From positions 23,274,501 to 23,338,500 of the forward strand of contig CM067539.1 of the NCBI GenBank assembly GCA_034509755.1: 64,000 nt of DNA, written 5' to 3'. A program made the translations under genes and the position numbers. The notes beneath the pieces were generated by a model, which had not been told where the DNA came from, searched no databases, and saw only the letters and a list, made by a program, of their open reading frames with translations. The stretch's first letter is position 1. Each line of letters opens with the position of its first letter. This document shows positions 24,009-36,064 of the stretch, piece after piece. The DNA comes from Anisodus tanguticus. Taxonomy: Eukaryota; Streptophyta; Magnoliopsida; Solanales; Solanaceae.

Positions 24009-24367
24009 CGAAGGACCGTGCAGTTTTTTGGTTAATGTTCTTAATATAATCCAAGTCTTTTATGGGCTGAAAAAAAGGCACATCTAGAAACCGCAGATCC
24101 AAATTTTGCTTTCCTCAAAACTGGGCCTGGGCAAGTTTCACGAAAGCCCAATGGAATGGAGGAGTGGAAATAAAACTAAAAAAGAAACATTTTTTTGCGT
24201 GAATTTCCTTTATACGGGCTGGTTTTTAATATTTGTCCCTCAATTTGCTAGTATTTAAACTTTTTCCTCTACTTATTTAATGAAAGTTTATGGGCTAAAG
24301 TACCCCTATTCGCTAGGATATTTTGGGTTTGATATCCAATAGAATAAAACATAATAATAATAATAAT

Positions 24368-25759
24368 AATTTCGCAAGACATAGGTTCATAGTGCTATGT
24401 AGTTATGTAGAAACGTCTTAAGGCATAGTTTTGTAGGATAACTTAAATTTCTGCTTAATTATGTCAGACAATGCATATGTTGTTGGATATGTAAAGCACG
24501 TACGAGAATTGTAAATAACTATTACAATGATCGAAAGGATAAACAACAAAGATTACAACAACAAGTTGTCAATCTCTTGATCTTGAATTGGAACTCCAAA
24601 TCTGGATCTTGTATTCAGAAATACAAGAACATGAACTGCTACACTTGTGACTTGTAGATCCGCTGAGAATCCGAACGGTTAGGGTCCTTCGAGATTCAAG
24701 TTCACACCTGAAACACTTAGCAACCAATTAGATAATCACAACACCACCGGCTGAGTCGAGAGATGACTCTCTGTCTTTAAGATAAGATTGCCCCGTATAT
24801 ATGCTTTTACGTTAGCGGGCAATAGTCTTCCAAGATAAAACAACAGCTAATCAACACTACAAAGCAAATAGGTTGATTCTGACGAAGAAAACAAACATGA
24901 AACGACTTGCTGAAAAATGAGAAATTTAGAGAAAAATGAAGAGTTGCTGTATCTTTTTGTTCTCTTTTCTTTTTTGCTTCCTTTCTTTTTCTCTCCGTCA
25001 AATCTGTTTCAGTTCTCAATATATAGTGTTTAGGAGGAGGAGAGGTGTTAAGAGGTCCTTTAAGAGGTGTAGTCATGGCCAGAAACGTTTTGCACTTAAC
25101 TGTTGGTTGCTGACGGCATTCCTGGAAAATGGTTGCTTACTACAAAACGTTTCAGATGGTTAATGCCATAAACTGTTGGCTTCCTGGCTGCTGACAGTAT
25201 TCCTGAAACTCTAGGGACCAAACTGTAAATACTAAACAGTTTGGGGTCCAAAAGATAATATCAGAAGTAGCCCAGAAGACCCGAGCCCGGATGGACGGGC
25301 GGCGGCGCGCGTGTGGGGCTAGCCTCGAACCCAAGCACACCTAGGTCCTCCCTCATTCAAACACATGGGTTACCCCTTGGGGTCCGAAACCCTTATCCAT
25401 TTTTTAGGCTTATAAAAAGAACAATTCTTATTTTTCCCACCGATGTGGTAGATTTGTCTCACACCATATTTTTATGCCTCAAACACCTTACTTCGTGGAC
25501 CAATATCTCTTTCATTTCTTAATGAAATTTGATGATCCTTGGCCCTGCGGTCATCTACTCACTTAGTAGATTATGCACGTGTGAAGAGACAAAGCCTCCA
25601 ACATGCGAAACTCTAGTGTTTAAGTCATTAAATATGGGTGGACGCAACCCCCCACCAAAGGCAAATTTCCAACATATGCTACAGAATTATGCATTAAGGC
25701 ATAATTCCTATGTAATTTTGCGCGAATATGCATAGTTTCTACATTTGTCTTGCGAAATT
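24368..25759. mobile_element. Foldback MITE split by a solo LTR
   Basis: The left outer end AATTTCGCAAGACATAGG and the right outer end TTGTCTTGCGAAATT are inverted copies. Leaving out the LTR inserted at 24481-25674, the remaining element is about 200 bp. It has partial inner symmetry (TTAAGGCATA on both sides) and no coding sequence. The family was not named; the possible target duplication is only 2-3 bp. Confidence 0.6.
24481..25674 (-). mobile_element. Solo LTR A of a ~1.15-kb LTR family
   Basis: Bounded by TGTTGGATATG...AAATTTCCAACA and flanked by TATGT / TATGC, a 4/5 match to a 5-bp duplication. It is homologous over its length to 47719-48876 and 62013-63137: shared blocks include ACCCCTTGGGGTCC, the GC-rich GGACGGGCGGCGGCGCG block and GTCTTTAAGA.AA.ATTGCCCCGTAT. 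A TATATATT promoter-like site read from the minus strand lies near 25022, so the LTR points left. No internal retroelement adjoins it. Confidence 0.87.
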
Positions 25760-26287
25760 ATTTTCTTTTTCTTAACTTTGTCGGGGTTCGAACCTAGAAT
25801 CTGGATTCCTTTTTTTATTTTTTCGATATCTAAAATACTTTCGGCCACTTTAAAGTATCAAAAGGTAAAAATAAAATACCAACGATTTGAGTAGCAAAAA
25901 TTAAAAATCACCCTGAAATAGGACATTCCTGCGGATGAACCAAAAAGAAATACCAAGAAAATGACTGATAATTCTGTTTGTTTTCACTTGCATTTTCGAT
26001 TTGTTTCTAAATGAAATGTTGTGGAGCCTCCTTCCACTGTTTTTCCTCGAACTTCACTGATTTGTGTCCCACGACAACTCCCATGTAGTCCTACTTATTT
26101 TATTAATAATATTCAAATGATAAGAGAAAAGTTAGTTTAATAGAGAAAAAAAGATTATTCCATAGTTTAAAATTAAATTGTTAAATGAAATATGAATTCT
26201 GTGAAACATTTAAAAGCTGTACCAGAACTATTGCTAGAGGAATTCATTAACCATTCTGAAACATAATAAAACTAAAAGAAGAGTTGG
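25760..26287. other. No gene identified
   Basis: AT-rich sequence without frames, inverted ends or repeats that I could define. Confidence 0.4.
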
Positions 26288-26630
26288 TATCATTTTTGGT
26301 CCTTCAATTATTGATAAATTATAACTTTAGCCCTTGATATCTGAAATGTGCATATTTAACATTAAATTAATTTAAAATATGTGTTTTTTATTCTATTACC
26401 CGTGAATATTCACAATTTTAATATGATCATTAAATCTTCTATCACTTAATTACTCATATATATTATATGAAGTTTGTAATGCTACTCCAAATTTGATACT
26501 AATATAATTTTAAAAATAATTTAAATATAATATATTATATATCTTAATTAATTGAATGTCAAATACGTTAAATCATATATCACAAGGATCAAATAAGAAA
26601 TTATCAATAATTAAAGAATCAAAATGCTCT
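26288..26630. mobile_element. MITE, about 340 bp
   Basis: The left end CATTTTTGGTCCTTCAATTA continues TTGATAAATTATAAC; the right end gives GCATTTTGATTCTTTAATTA on the opposite strand, continuing TTGATAATTTC. The inverted ends are about 40 bp with several mismatches. The interior is AT-rich with no frame. The superfamily was not determined. Confidence 0.6.
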
Positions 26631-26676
26631 TTTCCCCTAAAAGAAAGAATCAAAATGTTCTTTTCCCCTAAAAGAA
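26615..26676 (+). repeat. 31-bp tandem duplication
   Basis: AGAATCAAAATGCTCTTTTC followed by CCCTAAAAGAA occurs twice in direct tandem with one C/T difference. It overlaps the right end of the MITE, so that end was duplicated after insertion. Confidence 0.85.
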
Positions 26677-27074
26677 TGTCAAATGGATCGGAATAGAGCA
26701 TATAATTAGATTCTATGAAATTGAGTCAGAGTTGCTGGTAAATATTATATTTGGAAACAAATTATGATTTGACACAAAAAAGAGCAGCATTCTGAACTGT
26801 TTCTTTTAACTTGACGTGGACTCGAACTTTTCCAAATTGTAGCAAAATTGAGTCTTTTTTTTTCAGTTTTTTCGTGGGATATTCGGTATTCATATTAAAG
26901 TCCAATTATATTTGAATTCGTGTCACATAGAGCCCATTCAAAAAAAGCTCTCACTATCAAGAATTTTTTCATACACAATATTCAAACATAAGATTATGAT
27001 TAAGAAGAAGCAGCCTCACTCACTACTTCACATTCTTTAACCCTTGACATTAGAGTGATATTTATATTATATAC

Positions 27075-27305
27075 TTCATCTTTCTCAATTTATATGATAT
27101 AGTTTGACTGGACACAAAATTTAGAAAATAAAGAAAAGTTATTGAATCATGTGGTCTAAAACAAGTCAAAGATATTTGTGTGGTTATAATTATCTCGTTA
27201 TGCGTAAAAAATAAAATTTAAAGTTAAATTATTGTCAAGAAAATGTATTATTCTTTTTTAAACTGACTAAAAAATGTGATACACAAAAAGAATTTTAAAA
27301 CGTCT
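27075..27305. mobile_element. Degenerate MITE-like repeat
   Basis: Resembles 33325-33500 and 47238-47465. Shared words are TTATATGATATAGTTTGAC, GACACAAAATTTA, AAGATATTTGTGTGGTT and a final ATGTGATACA. This is the common plant repeat that begins like CTCCGTCTCAATTTATGTGA and encodes nothing. Its ends are too decayed to give a target duplication. Confidence 0.5.
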
Positions 27306-27326
27306 TCCAATATATCTACATTTTTC

Positions 27327-30300
27327 TAGGGTTGTCCAGTGGGTCGGGTCGGCCCGTGCCGACTAGGGGTCGTCCCGCCTGTCCCGATACCGCCCACGTC
27401 CCGTCCCGTCCCGACCGGTCCCCCTCTTTGCAAAAATAGTCATTGCAACAACGGCTATAACTGTCATCCCCTCCCACCCCACCCACCCCATAAACCCCTC
27501 TACCCCTTAATATTTATTTTTAACCCCTAAGTTAGTATATTTACACTTTAAATTTTATTTCTCAATTATAAATACCCCATTTTCCTCTTTATTTTTCTCA
27601 CAAATCTTCCTACCATTTCTCAATCTATCTCTCTACAAGTCTACATTGTCTACTAAGTATTATATTTTATTTGCTTATTTGTATCAAAGTTCAAAAAATT
27701 GGGAATGAATTTGGCAACTAGCTTGAGGATCATCTATCGAACAAAGTTTCAATTTTCAACCTCGATTACACGTCGACGTTATGTCGGCGTTTGGTATATT
27801 CGTTCCTTCTTTAAATTATTGTTGTTACTTAATTTTAATTATCATACTTAATTTTATTATCTTTAATTATTTATTTGCATAATTATAATAGAACGAATTG
27901 GACGTTTTATTTTTTGTAGAGATACTAGGGGTAACATGGGTAAGGGTGCATCTTCTAGTAATCATATTCCTAGTCCCGATGATTTCACTCATATAGATGA
28001 AACTGGTTTTCTTAATGATATTAATATATCATTAGATAATGAGGTATATTCTGCATCTCAACCATACTTTAATTTAGAAAATGAATTAGACGATAATGTA
28101 GATAAAACACCCACTAGTGCACCTCTACCACAGGCTCATACTGAGCCTCATCCTGAAACTAAAATGCCTCATATTCTCCCTAGTATGAGTCGAGGCCCCA
28201 AACAACGAAAATTAAAATCATCTGCATGAGATTTTTCTTGATAGGGACAGTGAGAATCAACTAGCTAGATGTAAAAATTGTCAAGAAGTTTATAAATTTA
28301 AAATCGGAAAATGTCATGGTGGGACGGGAGGTTACATGCACAAAGCTAGGTATGATGAATATCTGGCTGAAAAATCGGGTGTGCCAATGCCTTATGAGTC
28401 GGAACAAGGTTCACATAGTGTCCCCGATCAAGTATATGGTCGAATTAACCCGATGACGGGGGAATTATAGGTCCTAAATATGATAAACACAAAGATAAGG
28501 AAAATATAGCAAAATTAGTTGCGGTGGAGAGATTTGCCTTTTTCATTTTCTTCCTCTCCTGGTTTTATTCATTACATTAGAGAAACATATAATCCTACTT
28601 TTAACGGTTTTCTTAGATCAACTGTTAGAAGAGACGTTTTTAAATTTGCACATGAATATCAACAGTATTTACGTTATGCATTATATCATTTTAATAGTAA
28701 AGTGACTATCACTTCTGATATAGGCCGTGGTATTAACGGTACTGATTATTTAACCGTTACATGTCATTGGATAGATGAGACTTATGCAAAAAATGTATTT
28801 TAGCATATAGATATATTGATGATAGACACACTGAATTATTTATTGCAAGAAATATTCATAAAATTTGTGAATATTATGGAATTACTGATAAATTTATGAT
28901 TGTTACATTAGATAGTGCTATTGCTAATGATTACGTTGTAAACCTTTTGAAAAATCGATTTACTCCATCTTTTTCTGATATTTTTCATATTAGATGTGCA
29001 TGCCATATTTATAACTTAGTTGTAGATGATGGCCTAAAACTTTTTAAAAACATTCTTGATAAAATACAATTTGCTATAAACTTTATTTTTAAAGATAGTA
29101 AAATACAAAGACGCAAAGAGTATAGATTTTTTTGTCATGATTGTGGACTAGCTTATAAAAAAAATTCAGAAGAAGTCTCGACTGGTGAAATTCTTTATAT
29201 GAACAACTACTTGTTGCTCACGAGTATAAAAGACATATAACTTTATTATTTAACGCCCATAATCAAAGTCCAACAGATATGTTGGTGGATGATGACTGGG
29301 GAAAAATTTCGAAACTTATTGCATTTTTAGAGATTTTTTTAGCTACTAAAGAATTTTCTAGAATTTATTATCCTACTATTTTAACTATATTATTTTATAT
29401 AGCTCTAATATTTTTGTTACTTAATGAATATATGCAAAAACGAGCTTACGCTCCGCTCCAGCTATTAAAAAAATGTTCATAAAATTTTAAAAATATTTTT
29501 TTCCTATTTCCACTATATATTTTATTGGTGTTGTATTAAATCTGACTATTAAAGTAGACGTTTGTAAAGCACTTGTTGAAACGATTTATGAAAGCTTAGA
29601 AATACTTCCAACAGATCCAACTGAAAAACCACCTAACGAACCAACTAAAGAAGAAATTATGTCTAGCATACACAATGAATGCAATATATATATATATATA
29701 TTGTATATTACCAACAAGAAAGTGCAAATAAACAATCGGCTTCAGTACCATCTTCTTCTACTTCACAGCAACCTAATAAAAGACATGCAGTTTCTGTTGC
29801 TAGTGTTAAAGGCCTTGAAAATAGATTGTTTAGTGGTTCAACTTCTTCACAAGTTAGCGAATTTGATGTTTATATTTTGCATGGTGTTGTACCGTACGAA
29901 TCAATTGTCAATGAAGATGGACGTGAAGACTTGCTGATATACTGGAGGGAGAATGCGAAGACATTTCCTACACTATCAAAGATGAACCGAGATGTGTTGA
30001 ACATTCAAGCGTCATCAACAACGTCTGAAAGCGCTTTTTCTGCTAGAAGATTTCAAATAGGAGAGAACAAACACTCATTGGCGGGAGACAGCTTGGAGAT
30101 TGCAGTTTTATTCATAGATTGGATTAGATCAGAGCGTAGAAGGTGAGGTCAACCGGAGATCAACAAAGAATACGACTACAACTACAACAAAATCTTGTTT
30201 GAGGGAACATGAAGCGACGTCGAACAATTTGACCAACAACTTCCAATTCCAACTGAAGATCCTCAAGACATTGTGGGAAAATTCGAAAAAGTATGGTTAA

Positions 30301-30689
30301 CTATGTAATTTTTTTAATGTCAATTTTGTGATTTGCAACTTTTGAACAACGAAACAAAGTTACAATTTTGAAATTGTATTACACAAAAAATATATTTCTA
30401 TTAAATAATACAATAGGCACAAAAACAGTATTGAAATATTTTTATTACACTATATTGTTCAATTATTTAAGTATATTTTTTTTAAAATTAAGTGTCTAAA
30501 AAAAAACCCAAATCCCGCAACCCGACACGATCCGTCCCGCCAAATCCCGGCGGGATGTGGGATGGGACGGGACCTCTTCCCATTCCACCTATCCTGACCC
30601 GCTAGTCCCGCCGGATCCCATCTCGAACCACCCCGTCCCACCGGATCCCGTCCCGCTAGAACCCGTCCCAGTCCCGTTGGCCACCCCTA
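27327..30689 (+). mobile_element. hAT transposon copy 1, complete but inactivated
   Basis: Left end TAGGGTTGTCCAGTGGG; right end on the opposite strand TAGGGGTGGCCAACGGG. A perfect 8-bp target duplication CATTTTTC (27319-27326 and 30690-30697) defines the insertion. Both subterminal regions are unusually GC-rich and contain repeated CCCGTCCCG-type words (27340-27425 and 30520-30680). The 3.36-kb interior holds a broken transposase gene in plus orientation. It lies about 0.9 kb upstream of the SANT-bromodomain promoter. Confidence 0.95.
27936..30146 (+). pseudogene. hAT transposase pseudogene, copy 1
   Basis: The N-terminus (MGKGASSSNHIPSPDDFTHI) leads to a BED-type zinc finger region (CKNCQEVYKFKIGKCH, about 28270-28330). 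Then comes the RNase H-like catalytic core: FLRSTVRRDVFKFAHEYQQY near 28610, MIVTLDSA near 28896 and IRCACHIYNLVV near 28990. The C-terminal hAT dimerisation domain includes NIQASSTTSESAFSARRFQI near 30001-30060. The gene is broken by a TGA at 28227-28229, a nearby single-base frameshift and later stops. The same TGA is found in the second hAT copy at 40765. It would bind element ends and catalyse cut-and-paste in an intact relative; here it is non-functional. Confidence 0.92.
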
Positions 30690-31555
30690 CATTTTTCTCT
30701 GAGTAAAAGGTTAACGTAGTCATATACCCTCACTAACTAATGTTGTTAAATTATTTTTTAATGGTTATGTCAAACTTTTAAAACCACTTATTTGGTGAAC
30801 CGAAGAATAACTCTTAAATTATAACTGTAACCTTGTAGTTTGCACTACTACAAGGGGCCTAAGTACTATTATTGCTAATCCTGAAAGAGACGAGATTTAC
30901 GTAATATAATTGCAGTTAATGCTGAAATAATTTTTTTATTTTTAAAAATCTATTGAGAATTTACGTTAGCTACTCATTTTGGTAGTACTCGATGCATGCC
31001 GTTGGCGTTACCATCGAAGCTCTCTTCTTCAAAACCGTTACCTCCGAAGTTTTTTCCTTCAACTTAATTACATTCTCTTCCAAATAATATAATAATTTTT
31101 GTTAGAACTCTTTTATCTTAAAAAATCATACAGTTTTATTATTGCGGGTTCGCTCGTGTGAGAGGTGTTGAGTAGTCCTTACTCCTTAATGTTGGGGAAG
31201 TATCTAGTCCGTCTAAAACACAACTAATACTGTTTTTCCTTGACCAAAACAAAAAAAAGAAAATAGAAGATTTATTTATTTACACGATAAATAAAGCGCG
31301 AAAGTAGTAAAACCAATTCCACAACTCGCACGTGCATACCGCTTCCTAAAGAATTTGAAGGAAGGTCAAACAAGGAATTCGAGTAAAACCAAAGGGCAAA
31401 AGAGTCTATCTCAATCGTTTTGCTTCAGATCAGGCCCATGGCTACACCTATAAATGCCCAAAGTCCTCAATTCGTCAACCCATTCAAAAACCCATAACAA
31501 AAAACACAAACTCACTATAAAACGGAGTACCAAAAAAGATAAAATTAAGAACGTC
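30690..31555. other. Upstream region of the SANT-bromodomain gene
   Basis: AT-rich intergenic DNA after the hAT element. No gene or element ends were recognised. It probably includes the proximal promoter, but I can point to no specific regulatory site other than the TATA box. Confidence 0.4.
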
Positions 31556-31565
31556 TATATAAATA
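31556..31565 (+). promoter_or_regulatory. Candidate TATA box of the SANT-bromodomain gene
   Basis: TATATAAATA lies 126 bp before the ATG at 31691. Transcription would start near 31590, giving a leader of about 100 bases. A weaker alternative is CACTATAAAACGG around 31513. Confidence 0.5.
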
Positions 31566-31690
31566 ATAAATCTACACGAACAAGACGAAACTAAAAATAC
31601 CTAATCAAACCCTAGCTAAGTTATTTCATGCTGTAATTAAAACCAAACCATATATATAGATGTTTTATACACGTGTAAAAGGAAGATAGA

Positions 31691-34600
31691 ATGGAAAACG
31701 AGCCAGCAAAGAAGAAGACATCATGGAGTACATGGGAGGAACTTTTATTAGCGTTTGCTGTGAAACGACATGGTTTAAAGGACTGGGAATCTGTTGCTAT
31801 GGAACTCCAAACCCGTAGCACTTTACCCGCTCAATTGACTCCTCAAATTTGTAAGTATAAATACCGTGACCTCCGGCGCCGCTTCACGAACAACTACAAC
31901 AACAACGGTTATGGTGAAACAATCAATGAAGAAGAAGATGATGTTGATGGTGATGGACAGGTAACAATTCCTTGGATTGAAGAGTTGAGACAACTCCGTG
32001 TTGCTGAGCTTAAACAAGAGGTCCAACGCTACGATCTTTCGATCCAGTAATTTTCTCTCTCTTTTTTTTTTTACCTTTTTTTTTAGTTTTAATTTTTTTT
32101 TGATCTGAGACTTTTGATCTGTGATGTGAACAGGTCGTTGCAGTTGAAAGTGAAGAAGATGGAGGAGGAGAGAGAGAATAGCTTAAACGATGGCGAGAAA
32201 CCAGATCTGGAGGATATGAAGGAAGAGAGATCGAAAAACGACAAAAACAGAGGTGCCGATGTTAAACCGGCGGAATCCACCGGAAAAGCGGTGTCGAGCG
32301 AGGAAAACCGATCGTTTAACGAGTCTAATTCGACGGAGAACAGAGAAACCGGTTTAAAAAACGAACCGGAACCGGTCGAGATCGAACCGGTTCAGGAAGT
32401 TAAACCGGTGAGTGAAGAGGAGGAGGTCTCGTATAATGATAGTAGTTCAGATAGACAAGAGGAAAAGAAAGCGAGCGAGTCGAAGCAAGAGACTAAGGAA
32501 AACAGTGACGTGCAGAGCACGGCGACTTTAACGAAGAGAAAACGCCAGCGTGGCGGCGGTGATGGTGGTAGAAGCGGCGGGGATGCGGTTGAGATGGGTG
32601 TTGGCATTAAAGGGGAAGGTGTGGTTAAATCAGAGCCGTTAATTGAGTTTTTAGGTATAATCAGGTCGAATAAACGCGGCTCTGTGTTCAAGCGCCGGCT
32701 AGACAGCCAGGTAATGCTTCTCTACATCGCATTTTCAAATTGGTTGGCCTACAACTATTCGCTGATCAATTTTTGGTCGTTTTGGACCACTTTAATTACC
32801 AAAAATCAAATATCAACGGATGAGATTCTTTTTTTAAAAATTACATGCAAAAATTGATGAAAAGAAAATAGGAAAAAAAGATATAGATAGTACTCCTAGT
32901 AAAAGTGGAAAGTGGATAAAACAAAACGGAGTAGTGGCCTCAATTTATGACGTGTACGTGGTCTTCATATTTTTGTTACCACTTTCATCTTTGTATTCAT
33001 GTTTCATTTGCATGCATAGGGAAAATTAATAATTGGATGGAGGAAAATTGTTGATTATTCCTACTCATCATAAAAGAATAGGAGTTTCTGTAATTGATCC
33101 AACTGCTCCCCCATGCAAAAGAGGAAATATTATTTTGCAGCCAACTTTAGCTTTTCAAATAGGCTCCTAAATAAAACCTGTGCTAGATTAAGTTTATTAA
33201 TTGGGATTATTTTTTACTTTTTTTGTTTCCCAAATTAGAGGACACAAGGTTTATGGGTCCACGAAATAAAAATAAGCCTTGCACAACTTGCATAAGTTGT
33301 GTGTGAGACAAAATAAAATTTCTCACCCATTTCAATTTTACGTGACATAGTTTAGATTGACATTGAATTTAAAAATAATATGATTTTGTAAAAACTTGTA
33401 TTAAAAACATGGCATAAGACTTGTGTGACTATAAAACTTTTGGAATTTGTAATCTTAAACATATCATATGATTATAAAAGTTAAATGCAATTATTATTTT
33501 ATAAATAATATAAAGCTACTCTCGTAAAAGTAAGAAACCTTGGCAGTAAAAAATGGTAGGTAAATAGGGGAGAATAGATATTTGAAGCATCATGGATGCC
33601 CCCGAACAAATCTGGGAAACTGGTGAATTTAGATGGAGAATGGGCCCCACTAACGAGAATGCCTTGTTTGCATCTTGCCGCAGTGCGTTGGAGCCACTAG
33701 AATTTAATCTTAGGAGCCCTTTGAAAAATAAAATAAGAGAACAAATCCCTTTATGGATCAGGTGAGTACCGTGGGTCAGCCCATGAATATTATAAGGGGC
33801 CTTTATTAAGATGGTATTCAGAAGCCCAATGCATACTATTCTTTTGTCCCTCGGAAATGGTATCCTACCCACATAACAATTTGAATAGGAGAAGAATGAT
33901 ACTGTAAAAATTCTCTATGTTGTTTTTAACTTATTATAAAACAGGTCATATAACTAAATAATATTTTTAATTAATTCTAAACCAAATCTCTCTTCTTTCT
34001 CTTTATTTGTCATTTAACGTTTTGATACCCTCAACAAAACAAATATTTAATAGTATTAAGCATAAGGGGTATTTGTCTAAATTACCTTGATTTCTTCCTT
34101 GAATGAATTCAAAGAGTTCACCTATTTCCCATTATAAGTTTATAACTATGCTGCTTTTATGTCTTACCACGGTATTTACGTGAGACGCGTGGTCCAGGAT
34201 TGATTTTCACACCCTGATATAACAAAAGTTAAATGTTTTTTTTTGTTCAGATCTATATATATATATATAATTACAATATTGAGAGAACATAGTTCAAGTA
34301 TAACAATTCTACCGGCTCATGAAAAATTGGAATTAAACATCTCAAACTATTTTCACTTGCAAAAATCTATAGTAAAGAAAAAAACATTCAAGACGTTACT
34401 GAAACCAGTGACGTCTAGTCAACAAAATATCGTGACACAAGTCAATTAATAATGTTATCCTTAGATTTCATAAAAATCTTTGGAATTAACCAAGAAGTCG
34501 ATAATAACTCATATAAGTTTTTTGAAAAAGCCTCCATGTGCTTGCTACTCCTAGATTTAAGAAAAGATTAAAAAGATGATGACATTTTAGACATTTTATT

Positions 34601-36064
34601 ATGATTTGTAAAAAAGTGCAGCGTGCATGGAGCGTGCTTGCTCATCCTATTTTACAAGAGACTAAATGCGTACTTACTAGAGCGAGCGAGTAATTTAGGT
34701 CAATCTGACCCCACTTCTTCGGCTTAGTGTTGGGAAGTATATAGAGGGGAAAAAACATACTTTAAATCGTCGGCTTGCCAACTTCTATATATTTTCCTCT
34801 TCCTCTCTAGCGAATGGAATTTATGCCACATCTTTTCTTTTTATTATTATAAAGGGTAGGGGAAGGAGAAATGTGGAAGGGATTACAATATGGGGATTCG
34901 AATTCTCACCAACAAGTTGTAAGTTCATGTAGCCAAATCAATTGAGCTACTAGATCCCTACAATTTATGACACACCTACTTATCCTATCATCTTTCATTA
35001 ATTCCAATGGTGGTTTTTTAAAAATAAATTAAAGTTGTAGCTGATAACTTTGACTTTCCATGCAGAAAACGGACAAGTACAAGAATATGATCCGGCAACA
35101 TATGGATCTTGAAACGGTTCAAGCCCGGATTGACGACGGATCCTATTGCTCTTGCACCAGAAAATTCTACTTGGACCTCCTACTCATCTTCAACAATGCC
35201 ATCGTCTACTTCCCTAAGTCATCCCCAGAGTCAATTGCAGCTAATGAACTCCGTGGCATTGTCATGGAAGAATCAAAGAAGACTAGAACCCAGTCAAAAC
35301 ATCCGTCACCCGGACCCTTAAGGATCCAACCCAAGCCTGAATTGGAGAGATCCGATTCTTTGCTTGCAAAACACAAGTCTACAGTTCCTCTAGTAGTCTG
35401 CCGCAAGAGGAGCTCTATTTCAGCCAAAGCAGCAGGTTCTGGTAATAACAAGCCAGAAAAACAAGCTGATAATAAACCTCCTCTGAATCCAAAGCCACCC
35501 GTAAAGTCCTCGTCGAATGAAGAAGAGAGTTCAATCAAGCTTGGGATGAAAGAAAAGCCCGTGACTGGAGTAAGAAGTATGAGGAGGAGTAGCAAAGGCC
35601 GTCCAAATAATAACGCTTCACCATCAAACAACAACCAAAACACAAATACCAAGCAAACCAATAGCAACGCGGACAAAAAGGAAGAAGCAAAACCGGAGAA
35701 GAGGAAAGAAGAAGGTAAAAAACGAGGAGCTGCAGCGGACTTCTTGAAGAGAATAAAGAAGAATTCTCCTACGAAAGGAACGTTGGTGGAGGCACTGAAG
35801 AATAATCCTACAGAGGATGTTGTTAAAGGTAATAAAAGAGAGCAGCAAAAGACAAAGGTTGATGAACGGAAAGAAGCTCCGGTGAGGCAAAGTGGCAATG
35901 ACGGTGGTGGTGAAGGGAAGGAGGAAGGTAGTCCATCGAAGAGGAGCGTAGGTCGACCACCAAAGAGAGGTGGTAGAAAAGTAGTTGTGCAGGAAAAGCG
36001 TGTAAGGGAAAATAGTGAAAAGGATGATTCTTCCAAACGGCCAAAGAAACGGTCAAGGAGGTAA
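31691..36064 (+). CDS. SANT/Myb-like and bromodomain nuclear protein, three exons
   Basis: Exons 31691-32046, 32134-32710 and 35066-36064 join to 643 codons. Both introns are GT-AG; the second is phase 0 and splits the bromodomain. Residues 10-60 are a SANT/Myb-like domain (TSWSTWEELLLAFAVKRHG, W32). Residues 95-130 are a charged helix (ELRQLRVAELKQEV). Residues 130-284 are acidic and low-complexity. Residues 285-380 are a bromodomain (FLGIIRSNKRGSVF, KNMIRQHMDLETVQARI, DLLLIFNNAIVYF). The tail is Lys-rich with an AT-hook (KRSVGRPPKRGGRK, about 603-616) and basic clusters that could act as nuclear localisation signals. This matches the plant family of Arabidopsis At2g44430/At3g57980, chromatin-associated DNA-binding bromodomain proteins. 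The position of the canonical acetyl-lysine-binding Asn is Phe360, so acetyl-lysine reading may be weak or altered. No frame damage was seen. The start is supported by an upstream TATA box and by the SANT domain beginning near residue 10. Confidence 0.93.
32711..35065 (+). other. Intron 2 of the SANT-bromodomain gene, 2355 bp
   Basis: Begins GTAATG and ends TTTCCATGCAG. It contains a degenerate MITE-like repeat (33325-33500) and a TA microsatellite near 34252-34270. Near 34890-34970 is a tRNA-like stretch (GGGATTCGAATTCTCACC, then AATTGAGCTAC) that could be a SINE remnant, although no full element is defined. A weak frame running on from exon 2 past 32711 is simply intron read-through. Confidence 0.85.
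33325..33500. mobile_element. Degenerate MITE-like repeat in intron 2
   Basis: Similar to 27075-27305 and 47238-47465: TTTTACGTGACATAGTTTAG, then a stretch ending GACTTGTGTGACTATAAAAC. No coding potential; ends not defined. Confidence 0.4.

Noticed and set aside
25152..25340. Possible gene in the GC-rich block
   Set aside because: The block is a conserved part of the LTR family and occurs in all three copies without a common frame.
32114..32857. A single 247-codon gene starting at 32114
   Set aside because: It is exon 2 with intron read-through on both sides; splice sites at 32133/32134 and 32710/32711 fit the SANT-bromodomain family better.
35206..36036. A 276-codon open frame on the minus strand
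   Set aside because: It is the antisense shadow of exon 3 of the SANT-bromodomain gene; the Lys/Glu/Ser-rich sense sequence keeps the reverse frame open. It has no domain and no promoter.
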